DNA from: Arenibacter nanhaiticus
GTDB lineage: Bacteria > Bacteroidota > Bacteroidia > Flavobacteriales > Flavobacteriaceae
DNA length: 64,000 nt
Assembly: GCF_900141935.1 (NCBI RefSeq)
Contig: NZ_FQYX01000018.1
Span: 22,471 to 86,470 of the forward strand
Direction of reading: 5' to 3'
The translations under genes were made by a program, and so were the position numbers. Position 1 is the stretch's first letter. Each line of letters starts with the position of its first letter. The notes under the pieces are model-generated. The model was not told the DNA's origin, made no database searches, and saw only the letters and a program-made list of their open reading frames with translations. Below are positions 1-9,361 of this stretch, in pieces.

Positions 1-1097
1 CAGGTGAAATCATGAATCGGGGAGGCATAGCAAACCGATTAATCGCCTTTGCCAAATCGCTTATTGGTAGTTTCCCAGGTGGACTGGCCTACGTTAATAT
101 TATTTCGGCCATGCTGTTCGGGGCTATTTCTGGTTCGGCCATTGCCGCGGCATCGGCCATAGGGAGTACACTGACCGATAAAATGGAAAAAGATGGGTAT
201 CCTAGAGAGTTCAGTGCGGCGGTAAATATTAGTTCCTCTACCACCGGACTGCTAATTCCTCCAAGTAATGTGCTAATTATTTTTGCCCTGGCAAGTGGCG
301 GAACGGCTTCCGTGGCCGCATTGTTTATTGCCGGTTATATTCCAGGTCTGTTGGTAGGAATTACGCTGATGACAATGGTCTATTTTTATGCCAAAAAGAA
401 AGGCTTGCCAAGAGAAGAAAAAGTGGGGCTTAAGCAGCTGCTGCTCGACTTTAAGAATGCTGTTTTAAGCCTTACCTTGTTAGTAATAGTGGTAGGAGGT
501 ATCGTAGCTGGTGTCTTTACGGCAACCGAAGCAGCAGCTATAGCAGTGGTATATGCCATATTGCTCGGTTTTATAAACAAAGAACTGTCGGTAAAAGATT
601 TTCGACCTATAATATTAAGAAGTGCTAAAACGACGGCCATCGTGATGTTTTTGATTGCTACCTCTATGGCCATGTCTTGGTTGTTTTCCTTTGAATCTAT
701 CCCTCAATCCTTAACCGGATTTCTTATAGAGGTTGTTCACAATCCTTTTTTAGTGCTGTTGTTTATCAATATTACCCTGCTGGTAGTAGGGACTTTTATG
801 GATATGACGCCAGCAGTGCTGATTTTTACCCCTATTTTTTTACCGGTAGTGATGACAATGGGGGTACATCCGGTGCAGTTTGGAATGATAATGGTTCTCA
901 ATTTATGTATTGGGGTCTGTACTCCGCCCGTTGGTACCCTTCTTTTTGTGGGTAGTGGCGTGGCCAAGGTACCCGTGACCAAAGTAATTAAACCATTATT
1001 GCCACTATTGGGGGGAATGGCCCTGGTATTGTTGCTCCTTACCTATATCCCAGAACTTTCCTTATGGCTTCCCAGAGTATTTGGATTGATAGATTAA
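1..1097 (+). CDS. TRAP transporter large permease, DctM family (5' part missing)
   Basis: This is the membrane subunit of a tripartite (TRAP) solute importer, which takes up organic acids or sugar acids with a periplasmic binding protein and an ion gradient. About 364 residues are visible. The frame is open to the left edge and reads G-E-I before the first ATG at position 12, which matches the family's GEIMNRGG stretch, so position 12 is internal and the gene begins outside the window. Family proteins are about 430 residues. Several hydrophobic helices are seen, with the conserved SSSTTGLLIPPSN region near residue 80 and CIGVCTPPVGTLLFV near the end. The substrate cannot be told because the binding protein lies outside the window. 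Confidence 0.93.
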   Translation, partial: GEIMNRGGIANRLIAFAKSLIGSFPGGLAYVNIISAMLFGAISGSAIAAASAIGSTLTDKMEKDGYPREFSAAVNISSSTTGLLIPPSNVLIIFALASGGTASVAALFIAGYIPGLLVGITLMTMVYFYAKKKGLPREEKVGLKQLLLDFKNAVLSLTLLVIVVGGIVAGVFTATEAAAIAVVYAILLGFINKELSVKDFRPIILRSAKTTAIVMFLIATSMAMSWLFSFESIPQSLTGFLIEVVHNPFLVLLFINITLLVVGTFMDMTPAVLIFTPIFLPVVMTMGVHPVQFGMIMVLNLCIGVCTPPVGTLLFVGSGVAKVPVTKVIKPLLPLLGGMALVLLLLTYIPELSLWLPRVFGLID

Positions 1098-1688
1098 GGG
1101 ATAAAAATAAAAGGAAGGACTGCTTGGGGGCTTCTAGAAACCTACTTGTTCCAAGAAAGGCTAATGAGGTCTTGTTGTAGAATACTTTTCTGAAATAATA
1201 CCTCATGAGCCTATTTTATTGCAGGTAAATTTTCTCCTGAAATGAGCATGACCATATTCCGGTCGCAAATGCGAATGAGGTTATACGGTTTACATCCGTC
1301 CTTGAAAAAAACAATAAATATCTTCCTATGAATTGCGGTTGCTCTATAGCCTTATATCTGTTACTTATTTCTATGACCGCAATAGAAAGTTCAATACTAG
1401 CTGTAATTCTTCGTCAAAAGTTGGTTTGTATTTATGGCAGTAATTCTGCCAATACTATGGTTGACTAGGAGAGATGGTTTCTGTATTGTTAAATTTTTAA
1501 CATATTTAACAAATTAGTCTAAAAACACTAGAATCCCTCAGGGCAAGTATAATGGTCTCTAACACGGTTGTATTGGTTTTATCTATAGTAATAGCGTCTA
1601 TACAGTTAAACTCTATGGGTATAATTTGGGATTCGCATCATTTTTGTGCATTATGGAGTGTAAATTAAGTATAAACTAAAAATTTTAC
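1098..1688. other. Intergenic region, 591 bp, no gene seen
   Basis: No credible reading frame or RNA gene is recognised. The only structure I see is a perfect 9-base inverted repeat, TTGTTAAAT with ATTTAACAA, at 1486-1512 with a 9-base spacer. I find no convincing TAnnTTTG box close to proC. Confidence 0.5.
1486..1512. repeat. AT-rich perfect inverted repeat
   Basis: Arms TTGTTAAAT and ATTTAACAA are separated by 9 bases. It lies about 390 bp after the permease and 177 bp before proC. There is no T-run, so it is not a standard terminator. It could be an operator or simply a chance structure in AT-rich DNA. Confidence 0.35.
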
Positions 1689-2495
1689 ATGAAAGTATTA
1701 GTAATAGGTGCAGGAAACATGGGCTTAACATATGCACAAGCAATGTCCAAATCAAAACTTTTAAAAAAGAGAAATTTAATGATATTGGACAGTTCCCATG
1801 AAAAAACCTTATCCTTAAAAAAGATTTCACATTTTGATGTTTATGAAAACCTGGAAGATTGTCTTCCTTTAGCAGATTTAATTTTCATCGCAGTAAAGCC
1901 TTATCACAGTGATGAATTGTTCAAAAAGATAAATGATTTGGGAAAACCAGGTCAGATTATCATCTCTATTATGGCCGGGGTAACTATTAAAACCATGCAG
2001 GAAGCTACCGGAATTCCAAAAGTAGTGCGGGCCATGCCTAATTTGCCGGCACAGATAGGAAAAGGGGTTACCTCCTATACCGCTGCCGATGAAGTAAGTC
2101 GGATTGAGTTATTGACCATAGAAAACTTATTGGACACCACGGGAAAATCCCTATTGGTTAGCAACGAAAATTTTATCGATGCCTCCACGGGAATCTCCGG
2201 TAGTGGACCGGCATACGTCTTTTATTTTATGCAAAGTATGATGGAAGCGGCTTTAAAAATGGGCTTCTCTCCAAACGATAGTAAGGTGTTGGTGAGCCAT
2301 ACCTTTGAAGGAGCTGTTGAATTGTTTAACCAATCCGATCTCTCACCAAACTCGTGGATGGAGAAAGTAGCTTCTAAAGGAGGTACTACCCGGGCCGCAT
2401 TGGATTCTATGGAAGACAATAATGTAAAGGAGTTAATTAAAGAAGCTGCTTATTCAGCATTTAACAGGGCAGTTGAACTAGGTAAAGACAAATAA
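1689..2495 (+). CDS. proC: Pyrroline-5-carboxylate reductase
   Basis: This enzyme catalyses the last step of proline synthesis, NAD(P)H-dependent reduction of 1-pyrroline-5-carboxylate to proline, in the cytoplasm. The 268-residue product has the usual length. An N-terminal Rossmann motif VLVIGAGNMG is at residues 3-12. The family signature around STGISGSGPAYVF lies near residues 165-178, followed by the helical dimer domain with KGGTT near residue 230. It is the first gene of proC-proB-proA, with only 3 bases before proB, so the two are probably cotranscribed. The ATG start fits the Rossmann strand directly. Confidence 0.96.
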   Translation: MKVLVIGAGNMGLTYAQAMSKSKLLKKRNLMILDSSHEKTLSLKKISHFDVYENLEDCLPLADLIFIAVKPYHSDELFKKINDLGKPGQIIISIMAGVTIKTMQEATGIPKVVRAMPNLPAQIGKGVTSYTAADEVSRIELLTIENLLDTTGKSLLVSNENFIDASTGISGSGPAYVFYFMQSMMEAALKMGFSPNDSKVLVSHTFEGAVELFNQSDLSPNSWMEKVASKGGTTRAALDSMEDNNVKELIKEAAYSAFNRAVELGKDK

Positions 2496-2498
2496 AAC

Positions 2499-3269
2499 AT
2501 GTACAAACAAAGAATAGTTATAAAGGTTGGTACCAATGTAATGACCAACAAGGACAACAGAATTGTAAAACCAGTTTTAGATCACCTCGTACAACAAATT
2601 GCCGAACTCTATGATAAGGATATTATGTCTATCCTGGTGTCTTCGGGTTCTGTGATCGCAGGAATGGAGGTCATGGGAGAAAGTACCCTTACCGATCAGG
2701 CAACACGGAGACAGGTGTATTCCGCCATAGGACAACCACGAATGATGCGTCATTATTACAATATATTCCAGGACTATGGAATGAAATGTGCTCAGGTACT
2801 GGCGACCAAGAGGGACTTTAATCCCGGAATTCACCGAGAAAATATGATCAATTGTTATGAAGGGCTACTGTCTCAAGGGGTAGTGCCTATTGTGAATGAG
2901 GACGATGCCGTTACGCTGACAAAATCTATGTTTTCTGATAACGATGAGCTGGCCAGTTTGGTAGCCGAGTTGACCAATGCCGATAAACTGATAATTTTAA
3001 CGGATACTGACGGACTTTTTACCGGGCATCCAGATGATGCCGATACCGAAGTCATAAGCAACGTAACGGTGGATCAAAATGTAGAGAAGTATATTAAAAC
3101 CATTGAAAAAGGAGAAGCCGAAGGAAGAGGCGGAATGGAATCTAAATTAAAGATCGCCAAGAAGACCGCTTCCAAAAATATTCCTACTTATATTGCGAAT
3201 GGTAAATGGAAGAGAGTTATTCTCGATATTGTAGAAGGAAAAGACGTAGGAACTAAGGTTACGGTTTAA
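2499..3269 (+). CDS. proB: Glutamate 5-kinase, kinase domain only
   Basis: ProB phosphorylates glutamate to gamma-glutamyl phosphate, the first committed step of proline synthesis. The 256-residue product covers only the amino acid kinase domain. KVGTNVMT at the N-terminus, SSGSVIAGM near residue 50, NEDDAVT near 137, a nucleotide-binding TDTDGLF segment near 170 and GRGGMESKLKIA near 206 are all present. It lacks the C-terminal PUA domain that makes the E. coli enzyme about 367 residues. This shorter form is known in some bacteria, and the reading frame ends cleanly with no sign of a frameshift. It follows proC by 3 bases and precedes proA. Confidence 0.93.
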   Translation: MYKQRIVIKVGTNVMTNKDNRIVKPVLDHLVQQIAELYDKDIMSILVSSGSVIAGMEVMGESTLTDQATRRQVYSAIGQPRMMRHYYNIFQDYGMKCAQVLATKRDFNPGIHRENMINCYEGLLSQGVVPIVNEDDAVTLTKSMFSDNDELASLVAELTNADKLIILTDTDGLFTGHPDDADTEVISNVTVDQNVEKYIKTIEKGEAEGRGGMESKLKIAKKTASKNIPTYIANGKWKRVILDIVEGKDVGTKVTV

Positions 3270-3380
3270 TTATTAAATTAAAGAATGAAATGAACACTTC
3301 TCAAAATTTGTCGCAATGACAAATGAAGATGTATCCATTACATTTGACCGTTAAAAAACAATAATTATCCACATACACAT

Positions 3381-4580
3381 ATGAAATTAATAAGTACAGC
3401 AATAAAAAATAAAGTGTTGCAGTCTATGATCGATATCCTAGATCGCAGACGTGACGATATTATAAAAGCGAACAAAAAAGATTTGGAGCTTTTTGATAAG
3501 AGCGATCGTGCTATGTACGATAGGCTTATCGTCGATGATAAAAAAGTAGACGGAATGATCAAATCTGTCCAGGAAGTCATGCAACAAGAAGATCCGGTAG
3601 GGAAGGTCAAGTCCGAGAAAAACTTGGACAATGGCCTAAAAATCCAGAACAAGACAGCGCCTTTCGGAACTATCATGATCATTTATGAGTCCAGACCCGA
3701 TGTGACCATAGAAGCTGCCGTGTTGGCCTTTAAAGCCAACAATAAAATTCTTTTAAAAGGAGGAAAAGAAGCCATTCACAGCAATATAATATTGGAAGAG
3801 TGCTGGCATCAGGCCTTGGAAGAAAATAATCTAGATAGCGATTGGATAAAGTTGCTTCACTTAAACAGGGAAGAAACCCAAGCGTTCTTAAAAAAACCTA
3901 CAGAGAAATTAGACCTGATCGTACCCCGAGGAGGAGAACGTCTTATCGCATTTGTAAAGGAACACGCCCAATGTGCAGTACTCATCAGCGGTAGGGGGAA
4001 TAATTTTTTATATGTAGCCAAAGATGCCAACTGGGAACAGAGCATCAAGGTAATCCTCAATGCTAAAACCGATAAAATATCGGCTTGTAATGCGCTCGAT
4101 AAAATTTTGGTCGATACTAGGATTCCAGAATATGAAAACAAAATAAAGGAACTAGCAAGTATATTGAAAGACCAAGGGGTTTCCCTAGTAGTGGACGAAA
4201 CCATAGGCCAAGTGTTGACCACTGAAGCTAAAATAGTAGAAGAATCCCTGTGGTACCAAGAGTTCTTGGAAATGAAATGCCTTATTGGGGCGGTAGCGAG
4301 TATTGAAGAGGCTATAGCCAAGATTAATCAGTATTCTGGTGGTCACTCTGCAACCATTATGACCCAAGATCAGGAGTTGGCCATGGAATTTATGGACCAA
4401 GTAGATAGTGCCGCTGTATATCACAATGCCTCTACAAGGTTTACCGATGGTGGACAAATGGGCGTGGGCGCAGAATTGGCCATTAGTACCGACAAATTAC
4501 ACCATAGAGGTCCCCTTGGCTTAGAGCAATTGGTGACCAATAAATACTATGTTTTTGGAGATGGACAAATAAGGGTGTAA
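3381..4580 (+). CDS. proA: Glutamate-5-semialdehyde dehydrogenase (gamma-glutamyl phosphate reductase)
   Basis: ProA reduces gamma-glutamyl phosphate to glutamate-5-semialdehyde with NADPH and works together with ProB. The 399-residue product has an aldehyde dehydrogenase fold. APFGTIMIIYESRPDVT lies near residue 93, KGGKEAIHSN near 131, PRGGERLI near 184 and the catalytic cysteine in SACNALDK near residue 235. It sits 111 bases after proB on the same strand and is followed by a strong terminator at 4634-4665, which probably ends the proCBA unit. Confidence 0.96.
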   Translation: MKLISTAIKNKVLQSMIDILDRRRDDIIKANKKDLELFDKSDRAMYDRLIVDDKKVDGMIKSVQEVMQQEDPVGKVKSEKNLDNGLKIQNKTAPFGTIMIIYESRPDVTIEAAVLAFKANNKILLKGGKEAIHSNIILEECWHQALEENNLDSDWIKLLHLNREETQAFLKKPTEKLDLIVPRGGERLIAFVKEHAQCAVLISGRGNNFLYVAKDANWEQSIKVILNAKTDKISACNALDKILVDTRIPEYENKIKELASILKDQGVSLVVDETIGQVLTTEAKIVEESLWYQEFLEMKCLIGAVASIEEAIAKINQYSGGHSATIMTQDQELAMEFMDQVDSAAVYHNASTRFTDGGQMGVGAELAISTDKLHHRGPLGLEQLVTNKYYVFGDGQIRV

Positions 4581-4614
4581 CCCAAACTTAGTGTCTTTAA
4601 AATTAACATACAGC

Positions 4615-4630
4615 ATGGTACTAGTACCAT
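4615..4630. repeat. 16-bp perfect palindrome
   Basis: ATGGTACTAGTACCAT reads the same on both strands and sits 34 bp after the proA stop and just before the terminator hairpin. It may be a protein-binding site or part of the transcript end. No second copy was noticed. Confidence 0.5.
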
Positions 4631-4633
4631 ATA

Positions 4634-4665
4634 AGAGCGGGGCCGTTGCCCCGCTTTTATTTTTT
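4634..4665 (+). terminator. Rho-independent terminator after proA
   Basis: The GC-rich stem GCGGGGC / GCCCCGC has a 4-base loop and is followed by TTTTATTTTTT. This is a classic intrinsic terminator at the end of the proline gene cluster. Confidence 0.9.
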
Positions 4666-4838
4666 AGAAACTAAAGTTTTCAATGATTTTATCATTAATA
4701 TGCTAGCAGTTGGTAAAATTTGCAGATAACATAACAATATCGAAGCTTATTTTTTACTTCGGTAACCTAGATTTTAGCGCTATTTTGTACCTTGCCATTG
4801 TATGGTTTGTATAGGATATACCATCAGAGATTTAACCA

Positions 4839-5429
4839 ATGATTATGGAAAACGACAAATTAAAAAAGGCAATTCAACTTTTTGACCAGGCCAATGCATT
4901 AGACCCTAATAGCGAGACGTATCAGGGCAAGGAGTACCCCAAAGAACTCCTATATGCCATGCGTATGACCGATAGATTAAATGCCTTTGCTCCTAATGCC
5001 AGTGAGGCCCTGCAGCTAACTGCCCGTTGCCAGCATATTTGTCGTTGGGAAATTGCTAGAGAATCCTATGAAATGAACCGGGAAGGGTATTTGCGATGGA
5101 GACAGGATCTTAAAAAGTTTCACGCAAAAAAAGCCAGTGACATCTTAACAAAAGTAGGGTATGACCAGACAACCATAGATAAGGTTGTTTTCTTGCTAGA
5201 AAAGAAACAATTAAAGAAAAATGAAGACACCCAGACCCTGGAAGATGTGATTTGTCTGGTGTTTTTAGAGTTTTATTTTGATGCTTTCACCAAAAAACAT
5301 CCAGAAGAAAAGTTAGTGGATATCCTTCAAAAAACATGGCGCAAAATGTCGGATCAAGGCCATGAGGCGGCAATGAAACTACCGCTTCCCGATACAAGTG
5401 TGAGGTTGATAAAGAAAGCATTGGCATAA
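4839..5429 (+). CDS. DUF4202 family protein
   Basis: The 196-residue soluble protein has no signal peptide. It matches the pattern of the DUF4202 family: KLKKAIQLFDQANALDPN at the N-terminus, ELLYAMRMTDRLNAFAP near residue 40, RCQHICRWEIARESY near 67 and LEDVICLVFLEFYFDAF near 130. The repeated His, Arg and acidic residues suggest an all-helical, possibly metal-binding enzyme, but its function is unknown. It lies 12 bases before the siroheme-type dehydrogenase gene, so the two are probably cotranscribed and may share a role in sulfur or tetrapyrrole metabolism. A second ATG six bases downstream (4845) is an equally good start. Confidence 0.8.
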   Translation: MIMENDKLKKAIQLFDQANALDPNSETYQGKEYPKELLYAMRMTDRLNAFAPNASEALQLTARCQHICRWEIARESYEMNREGYLRWRQDLKKFHAKKASDILTKVGYDQTTIDKVVFLLEKKQLKKNEDTQTLEDVICLVFLEFYFDAFTKKHPEEKLVDILQKTWRKMSDQGHEAAMKLPLPDTSVRLIKKALA

Positions 5430-5441
5430 CCCCCAAAGACA

Positions 5442-6032
5442 ATGAAGATGGAGCGGAACGAACTATACCCTATTTTTTTAAAAGTATCCCAATTGAATGT
5501 TTTAATTGTGGGAGGGGGCAATGTTGGATTAGAGAAACTTACCTTTATGCTTAAATCTAGTCCCCATGCCAAGGTAGAGATGGTGGCTCCGGATTATTTG
5601 GAAGAAACCTTGGAATTGGCAAGGAAACACGATGTCGTAATTACCAAGGACAGCTATTCTCCTGCCTATTTGGAAGGAAGGCATATGGTCATTGCTACTA
5701 CCGATAAGGTAGAAATTAACGAACAGGTATACCACGATTGTAGGGCCAGGCATATATTGGTCAATGTCGCCGACAATCCTCCCTTATGCGATTTTTACAT
5801 GGGGGGTATTGTAACCAAAGGTAACGTAAAAGTGGCCATTTCCACCAATGGAAAATCGCCTACTACCGCGAAACGTTTACGACAATTTTTTGAGGACGTT
5901 ATTCCAGAGAATATTGACGACTTGGTTAAAAACCTGAATGAATTCCGAAAAACAATAAAAGGCGATTTTGAAGAAAAAGTAGAGACTTTGAATGAATTTA
6001 CCAAAGGCTTGGTGAACAAGAAAAAAGAGTAA
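5442..6032 (+). CDS. Precorrin-2 dehydrogenase / sirohydrochlorin ferrochelatase-type protein
   Basis: This 196-residue protein resembles the NAD-dependent dehydrogenase part of CysG and the yeast Met8 enzyme. That enzyme makes sirohydrochlorin from precorrin-2 and may insert iron to give siroheme, the cofactor of sulfite and nitrite reductases. A Rossmann motif NVLIVGGGNVGLEK begins near residue 19. The signature NVADNPPLCDFYMGGIV lies near 110-126 and ISTNGKSPTTAKRLRQ near 134-149. The methyltransferase half of CysG is absent, as is usual when CobA is separate. An alternative start is the ATG six bases later. Confidence 0.88.
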   Translation: MKMERNELYPIFLKVSQLNVLIVGGGNVGLEKLTFMLKSSPHAKVEMVAPDYLEETLELARKHDVVITKDSYSPAYLEGRHMVIATTDKVEINEQVYHDCRARHILVNVADNPPLCDFYMGGIVTKGNVKVAISTNGKSPTTAKRLRQFFEDVIPENIDDLVKNLNEFRKTIKGDFEEKVETLNEFTKGLVNKKKE

Positions 6033-6180
6033 AGATAGTGGCCTCTTTTAATGGCCATATTCTAGGTGATCAAAGCCATTCTTCCCAAGACATTCTATTG
6101 TGTCAAACTATAGGCTAAGGTAAACGATGCTTGTATAGTCAAATAATTAGTGCCCTTTTCTTTCCTATAAAAAATGCTTT

Positions 6181-6199
6181 TACGAAAGCGTTTTCGTTA
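6181..6199. promoter_or_regulatory. LacI-type operator candidate
   Basis: TACGAAAGCGTTTTCGTTA is a near-perfect palindrome centred on CG, with one mismatched pair. This is the usual build of LacI/GalR-family operators. A LacI-family regulator gene follows xylBA at 9362, so autologous control of the xylose genes is likely. The site is about 150-160 bases upstream of the predicted -7 box, which suits either activation or looping better than simple steric block, unless another promoter lies nearer. Confidence 0.65.
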
Positions 6200-6340
6200 C
6201 CCTTTCTTTATGGACGAGGCAGTTGTAATTGTCTTAAATACAGTATGGTAGCCCTGTTCTGTAGGATGCTGTTAATAATATAGAATACCGTCCCGAGCTT
6301 TTCTATTTATCCTAAAAGCGGTATATGAGCCGGATTGTAA

Positions 6341-6348
6341 TATATTTG
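6341..6348 (+). promoter_or_regulatory. Promoter -7 box for xylBA
   Basis: TATATTTG fits the Bacteroidota -7 consensus TAnnTTTG and lies 58 bp before the xylB start. No clear TTTG is seen at the -33 distance, which would fit an activator-dependent or weak promoter. Confidence 0.5.
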
Positions 6349-6406
6349 AGAGAGGGGTAACATTCTTTTTATTCCCACCAAATAGAGAGTTGTATAAAAT
6401 AAGGGT

Positions 6407-7888
6407 ATGTATTATTTAGGATTAGATATTGGGAGTTCTTCCATTAAAGTGGCTTTGGTAGCTATGGCTACTGGAAAACCCGTCGGGGTAATTCAACAAC
6501 CTGAAGAAGAAATGGGCATGCTGGCCCTTAAAAGAGGCTGGGCAGAACAGGACCCTAAGGAATGGTGGCAACATTGTTGTAAGGGGATACAAAGAATAAA
6601 ACAGCAATTTGGAATTTCCGAAACTCAAATTAAAGGAATCGGTATTGCGTATCAAATGCACGGTTTGGTCATGCTCGATAGCGAAGGAGAACCTTTGAGA
6701 AAATCCATTATTTGGTGCGATAGCAGGGCCGTTGAAATTGGTCATCAGGCCTATGCGGCACTAGGGGAAGATCGTTGCAAGACCCATTTGCTAAATTCGC
6801 CCGCAAATTTTACGGCTTCAAAATTAAAATGGGTTAAAGAAAATGAACCCGATATTTATAAGAAGACCCATAAAATAATGTTGCCGGGCGATTATATAGC
6901 CTATCGCTTTAGTCATATCATGAACACTACCATTTCCGGACTCTCCGAAGGTGTTTTTTGGGATTTTAAGGAGAATGATATTGCAGCTATGTTGATGGAG
7001 TACTTTGGAATTTCTTCCGATCTTATCCCCGACATCGTTCCGACCTTTGGATTACAGGCAAAGGTAGATGCCCAAGGCGCGCGGGAAAGCGGCTTGGAAA
7101 TAGGGACCCCTATTTTTTATAGGGCCGGGGACCAACCCAATAATGCCCTGTCCTTAAATGTATTTAACCCTGGAGAAGTAGCGGCAAACGGAGGTACCTC
7201 GGGGGTTGTGTATGCCGTCAGTCAGGCGATAAGCGGAAAGGAAAGTACACGGGTAAATAATTTTGCCCATGTAAACTACAGTAAGGAAACCCCTAGAATT
7301 GGAAAATTGTTAAATATAAATGGCGCCGGAATTCAGTACCGTTGGTTGCTGAACAATTTGGATGTGGATTCTTATGAAGAGATGAATGCCCTGGCGGCCA
7401 AAGTTCCGGTAGGGGCCGAAGGTGTTTGTATGATCCCCTTTGGGAACGGCGCAGAACGGATGTTGAACAATAGGGAAGTGGGTACCCGATTGCTGAATGT
7501 AAACCTAAACATCCATAACAAGGCACATATCTGTAGGGCGGCATTAGAAGGGATAGCCTTTTCTTTTGCCTATGGGATGGAAATTTTAATGTCCGATGGT
7601 ATATCGATCGATGTGATGCGTGCAGGAAATGATAATCTTTTCCGCTCAGAAATATTCGCCAATACCTTGGCAACCTTGGTGTCTCAAGACATTGAAATTT
7701 ACAACACCACCGGAGCAATAGGAGCCGCTAGGGCAGCCGGAATTTACGAAGGCGGGTTTGAGGAGTTTAGTGCCTATACCCTCAAAAATGACCACGTAAA
7801 GACTTATGGGCCGCTAAAGGATAAGGGAACTTACCTAAAGGCCTATGACATTTGGAAGAGAGAATTGGAACTAATTATTAATAGTTAA
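6407..7888 (+). CDS. xylB: Xylulokinase
   Basis: XylB phosphorylates D-xylulose to xylulose 5-phosphate with ATP, feeding the pentose phosphate pathway. The 493-residue FGGY-family kinase starts with [16 protein letters not shown], the first ATP-binding segment. It has MHG near residue 84 (in [10 protein letters not shown]), [10 protein letters not shown] near 104, the catalytic-base region AGDQPNNAL with Asp near 242, and [10 protein letters not shown] near 265. The gene lies 11 bases before xylA, forming an operon. Identity as xylulokinase rests on both the sequence pattern and the xylose isomerase neighbour. Confidence 0.93.
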   Translation: MYYLGLDIGSSSIKVALVAMATGKPVGVIQQPEEEMGMLALKRGWAEQDPKEWWQHCCKGIQRIKQQFGISETQIKGIGIAYQMHGLVMLDSEGEPLRKSIIWCDSRAVEIGHQAYAALGEDRCKTHLLNSPANFTASKLKWVKENEPDIYKKTHKIMLPGDYIAYRFSHIMNTTISGLSEGVFWDFKENDIAAMLMEYFGISSDLIPDIVPTFGLQAKVDAQGARESGLEIGTPIFYRAGDQPNNALSLNVFNPGEVAANGGTSGVVYAVSQAISGKESTRVNNFAHVNYSKETPRIGKLLNINGAGIQYRWLLNNLDVDSYEEMNALAAKVPVGAEGVCMIPFGNGAERMLNNREVGTRLLNVNLNIHNKAHICRAALEGIAFSFAYGMEILMSDGISIDVMRAGNDNLFRSEIFANTLATLVSQDIEIYNTTGAIGAARAAGIYEGGFEEFSAYTLKNDHVKTYGPLKDKGTYLKAYDIWKRELELIINS

Positions 7889-7899
7889 AAAAAAGAAAG

Positions 7900-9225
7900 A
7901 TGGCTTTACTAGGCGATAAGGAATACTTTAAAGGTATTGGCGAAATTAAGTACGAAGGGAAGGATTCGGACAACCCCTTGGCTTTTAAATACTACAATCC
8001 AGAGCAATTAGTGGCGGGGAAGACCATGCGGGAGCATTTTAAATTTGCCATTGCGTATTGGCATAGCTTCTGTGGACAAGGTTCGGATCCATTTGGACCT
8101 GGAACACAAAATTTTGAATGGGATCAATCTTCAGATCCAATTCAAGCGGCCAAGGATAAGGCAGATGCCGCCTTTGAATTTATTAGTAAAATGGGCTTCG
8201 ATTATTTTTGTTTTCACGATTTCGACCTTATTCAAGAAGCAGCAAGTTTTGCCGAATCGGAAAAACGTTTGCTGACGATTACCGATTATATCAAGGAAAA
8301 AAAAGCGGCCTCGGGCATTAAGTTGCTTTGGGGAACCGCCAATTGTTTTTCCAATCCACGATATATGAACGGAGCAGCCACGAATCCGGATTTTAATGTA
8401 GTGGCCAGGGCAGGCGGACAAATTAAATTGGCCTTGGATGCCACCATGGCCCTGGGAGGGGAGAATTATGTCTTCTGGGGTGGCCGTGAAGGTTATATGT
8501 CCCTATTGAATACCGATATGGGCCGCGAACTAGACCATATGGGACAGTTTTTGGCAATGGCCAGGGATTATGCGAGGGCACAAGGGTTTAAAGGAACCTT
8601 CTTTATAGAACCTAAACCTATGGAGCCTTCCAAACACCAATACGATTTTGATACCGCAACGGCCATAGGATTCCTAAGGGAATATGGTTTGGAAAAGGAT
8701 TTTAAGATCAATGTAGAAGTCAACCACGCTACGCTGGCACAACATACTTTTCAACACGAACTGGCCGTAGCGGCAAAAGCCGGAATGTTGGGAAGTATCG
8801 ACGCCAATAGGGGCGATTATCAGAACGGATGGGATACCGACCAGTTTCCTAACAATATTCAGGAGACCACAGAAGCCATGCTAGTCTTTTTAAAGGCAGG
8901 TGGGTTACAGGGGGGAGGCGTTAATTTTGATGCCAAAATAAGAAGGAACTCTACCGATATGGACGATCTTTTTCATGCCCATATCGGAGGGGCAGATACC
9001 TTTGCCCGTGCTTTGATAACAGCAGATAAAATCATAAGCTCTTCGGCCTACGAGAGTATGCGTAAAAATAGATATAGCTCCTTTGATACGGGCAAAGGTA
9101 AAGATTTTGAGAATGGAGCCTTACAATTACAAGACCTTTATAAGATCGCACAGGAGAATGGCGAGTTAAAGCTACAAAGCGGAAAACAAGAATTATTCGA
9201 GAATATCATCAATCAATATATTTAG
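7900..9225 (+). CDS. xylA: Xylose isomerase
   Basis: XylA converts D-xylose to D-xylulose using two divalent metal ions, in the cytoplasm. The 441-residue product matches the longer class II form. The catalytic His lies in FCFHDFDLI near residue 106, WGGREGY near 191, a metal-ligand glutamate in FIEPKP near 232, [14 protein letters not shown] near 275 and SIDANRGD near 302. It is followed by a terminator at 9308-9345 and then by the LacI-type regulator gene, which starts afresh at 9362. Confidence 0.97.
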   Translation: MALLGDKEYFKGIGEIKYEGKDSDNPLAFKYYNPEQLVAGKTMREHFKFAIAYWHSFCGQGSDPFGPGTQNFEWDQSSDPIQAAKDKADAAFEFISKMGFDYFCFHDFDLIQEAASFAESEKRLLTITDYIKEKKAASGIKLLWGTANCFSNPRYMNGAATNPDFNVVARAGGQIKLALDATMALGGENYVFWGGREGYMSLLNTDMGRELDHMGQFLAMARDYARAQGFKGTFFIEPKPMEPSKHQYDFDTATAIGFLREYGLEKDFKINVEVNHATLAQHTFQHELAVAAKAGMLGSIDANRGDYQNGWDTDQFPNNIQETTEAMLVFLKAGGLQGGGVNFDAKIRRNSTDMDDLFHAHIGGADTFARALITADKIISSSAYESMRKNRYSSFDTGKGKDFENGALQLQDLYKIAQENGELKLQSGKQELFENIINQYI

Positions 9226-9307
9226 GTGGCGAAACTGTAATTTTCTTGTCAATGAGCCCTAATGCTTTTCAGGAAAATGGTAAATTAGTAGCGCTTTGAT
9301 TCCATAG

Positions 9308-9345
9308 GAAGCTGTTTAAAAATCTTTTTTAAACAGCTTTTTGTT
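9308..9345 (+). terminator. Terminator after xylA
   Basis: The stem AAGCTGTTTAAA / TTTAAACAGCTT has an A/T-rich inner part and ends in TTTTTG. It separates xylBA from the regulator gene. Confidence 0.8.
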
Positions 9346-9361
9346 GTAAAGCGATGTTGAT

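Larger units (their letters stand above)
6033..6406. other. Intergenic region upstream of xylB, 374 bp
   Basis: There is no gene here. It holds a LacI-type operator-like palindrome at 6181-6199 and a -7 box TATATTTG at 6341-6348, both annotated separately. Confidence 0.6.
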
